Assembly: GCA_946891915.1 (NCBI GenBank)
Contig: CAMPNN010000032.1
Span: forward strand, 1 to 11,699
From: an uncultured Bifidobacteriaceae bacterium
Lineage (GTDB): Bacteria; Actinomycetota; Actinomycetes; Actinomycetales; Bifidobacteriaceae
Reading direction: 5' to 3'
Length of the DNA: 11,699 nucleotides
The stretch's first letter is position 1. Each line of letters begins with the position of its first letter. Under the pieces are notes generated by a model. The model saw only the letters and a list, made by a program, of their open reading frames with translations. It was not told the origin of the DNA and did no database searches. Position numbers and translations under genes: made by a program. Positions 6,322 to 11,699 of the stretch are shown here, piece after piece.

Positions 6322-7017
6322 TCAGGCAGCGATGCTGGCAATATCAACTGGAACGCCAGGAGCCATCGTGGAGGTAACAGTTACCTTCGTGATGTAGCGA
6401 CCCTTGATAGTGCTTGGCTTCAAACGACGGATCTCGTCAGCAACAGCCTTGAAGTTCTCTTCAAGAGCCTTAGCATCGAAGGAGAGCTTGCCGAAGAGGA
6501 AGGACAGGTTGCCCTGGCGATCCACGCGGAACTCAATCTTACCGCCCTTAATGTCGGCAACAGCCTTGGCCACATCCATGGTCACGGTGCCAGTCTTTGG
6601 GTTTGGCATCAAGCTACGAGGGCCGAGAACACGACCCAAGCGGCCAACCTTACCCATCATGTCTGGGGTTGCAACGACTGCATCGAAGTCAAGGAAGCCA
6701 CCGGCAACCTTTTCGATAAGCTCGTCATCACCAACAATGTCGGCGCCAGCTTCCTGAGCCTCAGTAGCCTTTGGGCCACGAGCGAACACCAAAACCTTAG
6801 CGGTTTTACCGGTGCCGTTTGGCAAATTCACAACGCCACGAACCAACTGATCAGCCTTGCGAGGATCCACGTTAAGGCGCATAACAGCCTCAACGGACTC
6901 GTCGAAAGCGTGCTTTGGCATGCTCTGCAACAAAGCAATAGCTTCAGCTGGGGTGTACAGGTTATTGCGGTCGATCTTTTCAGCCGCTTCACGATACTTC
7001 TTAGAACGCTTAGCCAT
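6322..7017 (-). CDS. rplA: 50S ribosomal protein L1
   Basis: This 231-residue protein has normal family length. L1 binds 23S rRNA at the mobile L1 stalk and assists release of deacylated tRNA; in many bacteria it also represses its own operon by binding the mRNA leader. The family signature around [20 protein letters not shown] (122-141) is intact, as is the N-terminal [14 protein letters not shown] and the C-terminal [22 protein letters not shown] region. The start is set by AAAGGGAG just upstream of the ATG at 7017. Only 14 bases separate it from the rplK stop, so the two are co-transcribed. A strong terminator follows at 6256-6209. Confidence 0.98.
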   Translation of the reverse strand: MAKRSKKYREAAEKIDRNNLYTPAEAIALLQSMPKHAFDESVEAVMRLNVDPRKADQLVRGVVNLPNGTGKTAKVLVFARGPKATEAQEAGADIVGDDELIEKVAGGFLDFDAVVATPDMMGKVGRLGRVLGPRSLMPNPKTGTVTMDVAKAVADIKGGKIEFRVDRQGNLSFLFGKLSFDAKALEENFKAVADEIRRLKPSTIKGRYITKVTVTSTMAPGVPVDIASIAA

Positions 7018-7031
7018 TTCTACACTCCCTT

Positions 7032-7463
7032 TCAGTCGGTAACGGTAATACCCATCGAGCGAGCGGTGCCCGCGATGATCTTCATACCGGCCTCGACGTC
7101 ACGTGCGGAGAGGTCAGGCATCTTAATTTCGGCGATTTCGCGCACCTGAGCCTTGGTCACAGAACCAACCTTGTGAGTCAATGGATTCTCGGTGCCCTTC
7201 TGAATGCCAGCAGCCTTAAGCAACAAAGCAGCGGCTGGTGGGGTCTTCAAAATGAAGGTGAAGGAACGATCTTCGTAAACGGTGATCTCAACTGGGACGA
7301 TCTGACCCATCTTGTCCTTCGTCTGGTCGTTATAGGCCTTGCAGAAGTCCATGATGTTCACGCCGTGGGAGCCTAATGCTGGGCCCAGTGGTGGGGCTGG
7401 ATTTGCCTTACCAGCCTGAATCTCGAGCTTAATAAGCGCGGAGACTTTCTTTTTCGGAGCCAT
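7032..7463 (-). CDS. rplK: 50S ribosomal protein L11
   Basis: This 143-residue L11 has standard length. It binds the GTPase-associated region of 23S rRNA and takes part in factor binding and the stringent response; it is part of the thiostrepton target. The N-terminal domain shows [20 protein letters not shown] (22-41). The C-terminal RNA-binding domain ends with the family signature [19 protein letters not shown] (121-139). A purine-rich AGAAAGAAG lies upstream of the ATG at 7463. It is the first gene of the rplK-rplA pair. The usual upstream neighbours nusG and secE are absent from the following 4.2 kb. Confidence 0.98.
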   Translation of the reverse strand: MAPKKKVSALIKLEIQAGKANPAPPLGPALGSHGVNIMDFCKAYNDQTKDKMGQIVPVEITVYEDRSFTFILKTPPAAALLLKAAGIQKGTENPLTHKVGSVTKAQVREIAEIKMPDLSARDVEAGMKIIAGTARSMGITVTD

Positions 7464-7776
7464 AATATGGTTCTTCTTTCTTGTACAAGCGGTTCAAACG
7501 GTTGCTGCGAACGTTGATATAGTCGCTTCTAGTTGCTTCTTACAGTTGACTAGAGTTTCCTATAATCGCCTATATTCGCTTCTTTACAGAAGTGAAACAC
7601 TTACGAAACGTTGCTATAAAGCCGTTTTGCAACTTCCTCCCGCATCTTGTATTGCTGTGCTGTGCTAGCGGATTCCTCCTCCAGTCACAAGCCTTCCTAT
7701 TATGCCACATCTTCGCGACACGCGGCATTACGAAATCTGCAACTACTTTTGCGCAGCTATTTTTGCACAACAGCAA
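7464..7776 (-). other. rplK leader and intergenic region
   Basis: About 310 bases contain no supported gene. A hairpin at 7575-7596 (TTCGCTTCT with AGAAGTGAA, loop TTAC, 9 bp with one G-T pair) lies in the likely leader of rplK. It might be part of a promoter or autoregulatory leader, though I cannot identify an L1 binding site. I do not see a promoter good enough to call. Frames open on either strand here lack ribosome binding sites. Confidence 0.4.
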
Positions 7777-7840
7777 AAGTTGGAAGTCTACTTCCAAGTT
7801 GGGTGCAAACTTACGAAAGTTGGAAGTCTACTTCCAAGTT
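7777..7840. repeat. Two tandem palindromic repeats, left flank of the island
   Basis: TTGGAAGT-ct-ACTTCCAA occurs at 7780-7797 and again 40 bp later at 7820-7837. The first copy, with its flank (7777-7809, 33 bases), recurs identically at 11584-11616. The core resembles the inner hairpin of the element at 5757-5781 (TTGGAAGTCC/GGACTTCCAA). The second copy lies about 20 bases past the stop of the ATPase gene. Confidence 0.85.
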
Positions 7841-7857
7841 GCACCTACATTCGCACG

Positions 7858-9225
7858 CTATACCAATCCACACATATACAGTGGCAATATTACGCAATTT
7901 AAATCTTTCCTAACGCTAAGTTGTTTAGGAGCAAATACATAACTCGTTCCAATTCTTTTTGAAAACTTATTCTTAAATTTATCAAGAGAAACTGTTTTGA
8001 ACACATTCCCAGATTTAACTTCAATAGGAGATATACGCATTTTGCCAGCAGAATCCTGAAAAGCTTTAGAAATCAAAAAATCTATTTCCATTGTATTTTC
8101 CGAATTTTCTTTATCTCTATTTGAATAGAAAAATAGGCGATGTCCGGATGCTATCAGCTGTTGCGCAACAACGTTTTCAACTAGCATTCCTTCATTAATT
8201 GAGATTTTTCCAAATAAAATTTCTTTATACAGATCATTAGACGCAATACTACTATCTGAAAGTATCATAGAAGTCAACAACCCGGTATCAGCCATATAAC
8301 ATTTTACTAACGCATCATCCGCATTAAGATTCAGACCCACATTCGGATCTGTAGATTTATAGCAATTATTTGTAATACTCGCATCAGAAAGCCAAAAAAA
8401 CGCATCCTTGTAATCACGCATACGAGCATTTTTACCCAAGGAAGTAATCCTATATCTTTTTTCATGTCTGGAAAGCTGTGCTGGTATTCCATCAAACACA
8501 GCCATAACTTTCATTTCATACCCTTTTGCAAACTTTGCAGCATCCTGCCTATAGAGTGAAAGAATACGACGCTTAACCCTATCTACTCGAGCAAAATCTC
8601 TCGAATCAACATATTCATTTACAGACTGCGGCATGCCACCAACTAGCATATATTCTCTAAAAAGTCGCATCGCTTTTTTATGTAAAGCATCTGGCAAAGG
8701 ATTTAACTCATTAAATGAATTTTTAATAACTTTCGATAGATTTTCTTCTCCAAAAGCCCACAAAAATTCTTCAAAATCAAGAGGATACATGCGTTCTTCT
8801 TGTTCTTCAGATGGAATCAATATTGTTTCAACATTATGTTTAATAGACAATAACGAGCCAGTCTCTATATAGTCGTATCTGCCATCTGCAACCAGTTGTT
8901 TTACAAATTCTCTAGCCTGTGGGAAAAATTGCACTTCGTCAAAAACCATTACCGATTCACGGTTATAAAGTTTCACACCATATAGTGCAGATATGTATGT
9001 AAAGAAAGTGCTTAAATCTGAACGATAATCTTCAAATAGCCGAAGCGCATCTTTTGATGCTTGCGAAAAATCAATAAGAATATAAGACTTGTACTCGTTC
9101 CTCGCAAACTCTTCAACTAGAGTACTTTTCCCAACTCTTCGAGCACCTGTTACTAAAAGCGCTGTTGAACCGCAATCAGCATTCTTCCAATCGAGCATTT
9201 TTTGATAGAATTTTCGCCTTAACAT
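7858..9225 (-). CDS. AAA-family ATPase with DUF4143 C-terminal domain
   Basis: This 455-residue protein is full length for the AAA_14-DUF4143 family. The ATPase part shows Walker A GARRVGKST (27-35), Walker B VMVFDEVQ (92-99) and a sensor-like ETGS (121-124), followed by YPLDFEEFL (147-155), typical of the family. EYMLVGGMPQSV (191-202) marks the linker into DUF4143. The C-terminal part has a PD-(D/E)XK-like arrangement: E350, EIDFLI (380-385) and IEVKSG (401-406), with all key acidic and lysine residues present. The biochemical role of the family is not settled; it is common in mobile and gut-associated genomes. No upstream partner is co-oriented within 140 bp. A palindrome (9262-9281) and 33-bp iterated repeats sit upstream. 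AT-rich codon use contrasts with rplKA. Confidence 0.93.
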   Translation of the reverse strand: MLRRKFYQKMLDWKNADCGSTALLVTGARRVGKSTLVEEFARNEYKSYILIDFSQASKDALRLFEDYRSDLSTFFTYISALYGVKLYNRESVMVFDEVQFFPQAREFVKQLVADGRYDYIETGSLLSIKHNVETILIPSEEQEERMYPLDFEEFLWAFGEENLSKVIKNSFNELNPLPDALHKKAMRLFREYMLVGGMPQSVNEYVDSRDFARVDRVKRRILSLYRQDAAKFAKGYEMKVMAVFDGIPAQLSRHEKRYRITSLGKNARMRDYKDAFFWLSDASITNNCYKSTDPNVGLNLNADDALVKCYMADTGLLTSMILSDSSIASNDLYKEILFGKISINEGMLVENVVAQQLIASGHRLFFYSNRDKENSENTMEIDFLISKAFQDSAGKMRISPIEVKSGNVFKTVSLDKFKNKFSKRIGTSYVFAPKQLSVRKDLNCVILPLYMCGLV

Positions 9226-9261
9226 ATAACACCACTTTTAATTACCACAAAACCGTTGAAA

Positions 9262-9281
9262 ATACTATTGTTTTATAGTAT
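9262..9281 (-). promoter_or_regulatory. Palindrome in the likely promoter of the ATPase gene
   Basis: ATACTAT (9262-9268) pairs with ATAGTAT (9275-9281) around a six-base loop, 37 bases upstream of the ATPase ATG. On the minus strand it contains TATACT/TATAAA-like -10 sequences, so it could be an operator overlapping the promoter. No binding protein is known. Confidence 0.4.
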
Positions 9282-9284
9282 ATA

Positions 9285-9365
9285 TTTCACGAAAATCAAT
9301 GTCAATTTATGCCAGATTTTCACGAAATCAAAGGTAAAAATATGCCGAATTTTCACGAAATTGAT
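9285..9365. repeat. Three 33-bp iterated repeats upstream of the ATPase gene
   Basis: TTTCACGAAA occurs at 9285, 9318 and 9351, exactly 33 bp apart. The first two units also share ATGCC and GA(A)T near their ends. TTTC-ac-GAAA is itself a short inverted repeat, as expected of protein-binding iterons. The array lies between the ATPase promoter and the stop of the 53-aa gene (9370). Because 33 is a multiple of three, frames through it encode an 11-residue pseudo-repeat, which I do not regard as a protein. Confidence 0.8.
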
Positions 9366-9369
9366 GGTA

Positions 9370-9531
9370 TTATCGTGGTTTCAATGGCTGAGTTTCATCT
9401 TCCCACGCTCTTCCGGCAAACTTTGTGATAGTGGCACCAGAAAAATTATCTTCTGCTTCCTCAGCCCACTTATCAACAATATCGTCAGTAATAACGAACC
9501 CATTTTCCGACGTATATGTATTCTTGCTCAT
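9370..9531 (-). CDS. 53-residue protein resembling the N-terminal part of a CopG-type antitoxin
   Basis: The start is the ATG at 9531, preceded by AAGGGA six bases upstream; an in-frame ATG at 9621 lacks such a site. The sequence MSKNTYTSENGFVITDDIVD and the following WAEEAEDNFSG resemble the front segment of bifidobacterial CopG/ribbon-helix-helix antitoxin-like proteins as I remember them. In those, an R-rich DNA-binding segment follows. Here the frame stops right after QPLKPR, only a few bases from the 33-bp repeats, so the DNA-binding part seems lost. It may be a decayed gene that still has a good translation start. A remnant that could be its toxin partner lies just upstream. Confidence 0.55.
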   Translation of the reverse strand: MSKNTYTSENGFVITDDIVDKWAEEAEDNFSGATITKFAGRAWEDETQPLKPR

Positions 9532-9549
9532 CTCGCATCCCTTATCTCT

Positions 9550-9688
9550 TGTAAAAAATCCCTTTGTAAGGCGATTCGCATGAATTATAAGTATTGCGTT
9601 GTTTTCAAGATACCATATCATGCTTTATTTCTATGCTCTTAACACAAACTCCACGAATCTCGAGCAACGCCACAACTAACTCAAAGCA
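9550..9688 (-). pseudogene. Remnant of a small gene, possibly the toxin partner of the 53-aa protein
   Basis: On the minus strand one frame reads ELVVALLEIRGVCVKSIEI and on to KHDMVS, then stops at TGA. Shifting frame by one base at that point gives YLENNAILIIHANRLTKGFF, running up to the 53-aa gene. The two pieces join into a plausible protein C-terminus. This suggests a coding sequence broken by a frameshift, in the usual toxin position next to an antitoxin. The IIHA segment loosely resembles DUF4258/BrnT-like toxins, but I do not recognise the family with confidence. No start codon or ribosome binding site is visible. Confidence 0.3.
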
Positions 9689-9714
9689 AATAAAAACACA
9701 AAAGAATATAACAT

Positions 9715-10175
9715 TTACTTAAGCAAATTATGAACTGAATAGTACTCTTTCAAAGAATCCTTAGTAATTTTTTGAACGCATATTGCCTAACTATTAGTAC
9801 CATCATAAGCATCCTTCCATGGATCCTCATGATGCGTCATGGCACTCAAATCACTACCCGAATATCCAACAAACTTTTCGCATACCTTTTCCACAATGAG
9901 CTTTTGACCTCTGTTAAAGAATCCTCGTTCAGTTTCTCAGCACTGGGAAGCACAAGCTCCCCCTTACGAATCAAAAACTTCCCGCGATGCAATGCAAATA
10001 ATTCTGGGCAAACAGGACCATTCCTCCATGCCTGAAAACCCTCGTTAAATAATGGATATCCAGTAGTAACCAAATAATACGCTTGCGAATAGTAAACTAA
10101 CTTCTGAAGCTTCATAGTGGTAATAGTTCCAGTAATATTAAGGATGTACGCTGCCACGTTAAATATTGTTGTCAT
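9715..10175 (-). pseudogene. Broken Panacea (DUF4065, SocA-like) antitoxin gene
   Basis: The start is the ATG at 10175 behind AGGGGGG (spacing 5). The N-terminal part MTTIFNVAAYILNITGTITT then MKLQKLVYYSQAYYLV and FQAWRNGPVCPELF is a clear Panacea domain. Reading as it stands, the frame drifts into LWKRYAKSLLDIRVVI and stops at 9846. Adding one base in the run of four A (9902-9905, minus strand) restores KLIVEKVCEKF, then YSGSDLSAMTHHEDPWKDAY, the expected end of the family. A TAG at 9789-9787 then interrupts the restored frame, which continues in phase with AICVQKITKDSLKEYYSVHN to TAA at 9717-9715. The repaired length is about 153 residues, normal for the family. Two independent lesions argue for a dead gene and against a sequencing slip. 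Panacea proteins are antitoxins for several toxin types, including toxSAS (RelA/SpoT-like) enzymes. Confidence 0.78.
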
Positions 10176-10228
10176 ACGCACCCCCCTTTTATAGAACATA
10201 CGTAAAGAATCAATATTAAAAAAAAAAA

Positions 10229-10372
10229 TTATGCCGCAGCAGCGGAAATTTTGAGCTTGGTGCAATAGATGACATTGCAGGATGCAGGGCGATTGTAAAT
10301 TCTGCAAGTGAAGTTTACAAAATATATGATGAAATTCTTAATCTTGAAAAGGTAGAAGAATTAATTAATTAG
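10229..10372 (+). pseudogene. RelA/SpoT-like protein fragment
   Basis: A plus-strand frame of about 47 codons without a start reads SSGNFELGAIDDIAGCRAIV, then NSASEVYKIYDEILNLEKVE, and stops at TAG (10370-10372). DDIAGCRAIV followed by a helix with VYKI resembles the D-I-(A/G)-G-C/I-R segment of (p)ppGpp synthetase-like RelA/SpoT domains. The rest of the domain is missing: upstream is a run of eleven A and a stop at 10217, and the frame ends 42 codons later. It faces away from the broken Panacea gene. The family match is short and unconfirmed. Confidence 0.4.
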
Positions 10373-10386
10373 GCTCTGTATAATAA

Positions 10387-11016
10387 TCATAAATTCTTCT
10401 TAATCTGTGCGTTATCTTCGCAGTCGAATATATTTTTTATGCATGTTGAGATGGCATTCTGCTTACTTTCAAAAAGATTACATACAATAATGAAAATAAC
10501 AGCTAAAATAATAAACCTGTAAAATCCTAACCACATATGTTCTGTAATAATTTCATTATTTAACAATCTCGAACTACCACTAATATTAGTGCAATCATAA
10601 ATCCAATTTAATAATTCCGATAAATACTCAGAAAGTTTCAAAGATGAATACAACATTGCCTCAAAAACTACGATCATAACATTAATGACAATTAATTTAT
10701 ATTTATTACTATCTGAATCTTCTATTTTTATATCAAATATCCCTTTACATAGAATCTGTAAATTTTCCAATTTAAGCAAAAATACAATGCACGTTATTAT
10801 CAAAGCAACTATCGTCCAATTAGATTCATTTAAAAACCCTAAAAGTGTAAACAATACTGACAAAACAGAAATCAAGAATTTTGAACTTTTCAAGAAAGCT
10901 TTAATGCTTTTGCGCACTAAAAAGAAGAATTGTATAAACCATAGAATGAACATTGCTAGCGATTTATAACATTCTGGCAAACTCTTAGTTGTATCATAAT
11001 AAACATATGCCAACAA
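10387..11016 (-). CDS. Membrane protein, distal part (split by a homopolymer frameshift)
   Basis: This 209-residue frame begins at TTG 11016 with no ribosome binding site and overlaps the preceding frame by 23 bases. It has five hydrophobic segments, near residues 18-34, 46-62, 67-82, 106-124 and 166-182, and a charged C-terminus. Removing one T from the run of eight (minus strand, 11026-11019) fuses it to the upstream frame as one protein of 303 residues, with ...FYLFFCLLAYVYYDTTK across the join, a continuous transmembrane helix. I recognise no family. It could instead be a separate, translationally coupled protein, but the fused form explains the odd start better. Confidence 0.5.
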   Translation of the reverse strand: MLAYVYYDTTKSLPECYKSLAMFILWFIQFFFLVRKSIKAFLKSSKFLISVLSVLFTLLGFLNESNWTIVALIITCIVFLLKLENLQILCKGIFDIKIEDSDSNKYKLIVINVMIVVFEAMLYSSLKLSEYLSELLNWIYDCTNISGSSRLLNNEIITEHMWLGFYRFIILAVIFIIVCNLFESKQNAISTCIKNIFDCEDNAQIKKNL

Positions 11017-11299
11017 GCAAAAAAAATAAATAGAACTGAATAAAAGGTATTAAAAATAGAATTTCATTGTTCTTAAACTTTAAATAAATAAGAAATAATA
11101 AAAATAATATTAAGTACACTACACAAGCATTAACAATAAAATATGCTCGCCTTGAGTATTCAATATTACCGTAAAAAATTATGGCTATTGTAAAATACAG
11201 TAAAAGCACAGAGAATATTACTAAAAGCATGCATGCCACTAGTATGCGATTCCTACGACTGTTAAAAAAGGAATATAATTTATCTTTTAAATTAAGCAT
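10994..11299 (-). CDS. Membrane protein, proximal part (split by a homopolymer frameshift)
   Basis: This frame of 101 residues has three hydrophobic segments, near 19-42, 53-73 and 78-100. The last is cut off four residues after it leaves the T8 run (11026-11019). The ATG at 11299 has only weak purines upstream; the frame is open back to 11338 without another ATG, so the N-terminus is uncertain. Very AT-rich codon use sets it apart from the housekeeping genes. Function unknown; see the distal part for the joining argument. Confidence 0.5.
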   Translation of the reverse strand: MLNLKDKLYSFFNSRRNRILVACMLLVIFSVLLLYFTIAIIFYGNIEYSRRAYFIVNACVVYLILFLLFLIYLKFKNNEILFLIPFIQFYLFFLLVGICLL

Positions 11300-11583
11300 T
11301 CCAAACTCGCTTTTAGTAAGTGCAATATCTGCGTACTACAATAACAATGAAATTAACTTTGTCATGATTGATTATATTTATTGCTGAAAACTTCGTTATT
11401 AATTCCCATACTCATGAACTTAGGCGAGCCGTAAGTCTGCAAGAATCCACGAAAGCTGCTGTTATAAAAAACACATCAGAGGAACCAAACTACAACAATG
11501 TCACAATCGTAAAACCTTTTCAATCAGCCAATCAACTACACAATTCACGCGAATACGGTTTATTAAATCAATTTGCCTTTCGC
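11300..11583. other. AT-rich stretch with one unassigned open frame
   Basis: No gene is supported here. On the plus strand, one frame is free of stops from about 11366 to the window end and reads ENFVINSHTHELRRAVSLQE, then STKAAVIKNTSEEPNYNNVT and further. It has no ATG until far downstream and no ribosome binding site. It could be a remnant of a gene or chance. Confidence 0.3.
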
Positions 11584-11616
11584 AAGTTGGAAGTCTACTT
11601 CCAAGTTGGGTGCAAA
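11584..11616. repeat. Palindromic repeat, right flank of the island
   Basis: These 33 bases are identical to 7777-7809, in the same orientation, and contain TTGGAAGT-ct-ACTTCCAA (11587-11604) followed by GTTGGGTGCAAA. The repeat lies just past the stop of the partial minus-strand gene at 11638, as the related palindromes do at other gene ends in the window. Confidence 0.88.
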
Positions 11617-11637
11617 ACACTAGAACATTATAAAATG

Positions 11638-11699
11638 TTAAAACTCCAACTCAGGATTCTTCAGCAACTCATCAAACATCGCATGATACAAGCACAAAT
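11638..11699 (-). CDS. C-terminal end of an unknown protein (partial)
   Basis: Only the last 20 residues are inside the window: LCLYHAMFDELLKNPELEF, ending at TAA (11640-11638). The composition looks like a real protein end and the stop sits just before a palindromic repeat. The family cannot be told from this much. Confidence 0.4.
   Translation of the reverse strand, partial: LCLYHAMFDELLKNPELEF

Noticed and set aside
6271..7149. Plus-strand protein of 292 residues
   Set aside because: It is the exact antisense of rplA and part of rplK, which are certain genes.
7545..7566. Plus-strand promoter (TTGACT and TATAAT near each other)
   Set aside because: The two boxes are only 9 bases apart and no plus-strand gene follows.
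9256..9642. Plus-strand protein of 128 residues
   Set aside because: Its N-terminal 11-residue pseudo-repeat comes from the 33-bp iterons and the rest is antisense to the 53-residue gene.

Overview
The window looks like chromosome of a moderately low-GC member of the Bifidobacteriaceae, most likely Gardnerella. This rests on my recognition of the L11 and L1 proteins, a FasR/PucR-type regulator, a biotin ligase without a DNA-binding domain, and many short palindromic repeats between genes. No search was run, so the genus is an inference.

Layout. Positions 1-720 hold no convincing gene: a terminator-like hairpin, a relic of a repeat found again further on, a degenerate 48-bp tandem repeat, a 179-bp element with perfect 16-bp terminal inverted repeats, and a structured palindromic element. 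birA (minus, 721-1647) and a large multi-pass membrane protein (plus, 1764-4232) are divergent. Near its N-terminus the membrane protein carries a 52/53-bp tandem array that rotates through all three reading frames. A FasR-like regulator (4314-5708) follows. Between it and the convergent ribosomal genes lie a second copy of the structured element, a seven-unit 52-bp intergenic array and a strong terminator. rplK and rplA form a normal minus-strand pair (7463 down to 6322).

From about 7777 to 11616 the DNA becomes AT-rich and its content changes to accessory genes. They are an intact AAA/DUF4143 ATPase with 33-bp iterated repeats upstream, a 53-aa protein that looks like the front of a CopG-type antitoxin, a remnant just upstream of it, a Panacea (DUF4065) antitoxin gene broken by one frameshift and one nonsense codon, a RelA/SpoT-like fragment, and a membrane protein split in two at an eight-base homopolymer. 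The segment is flanked by identical 33-bp palindrome-containing direct repeats. It sits where nusG/secE would normally precede rplK, so it reads as a decaying toxin-antitoxin-rich island inserted upstream of the ribosomal operon.

How the genes work together. birA and the FasR-like regulator both point to acetyl-CoA carboxylase and fatty acid synthesis. rplK and rplA are ribosomal. The island genes are probably independent selfish or defence modules. The most unusual features are the covarying hairpin element that supplies the last codons and stop of two unrelated genes, and the two independent 52-bp arrays.
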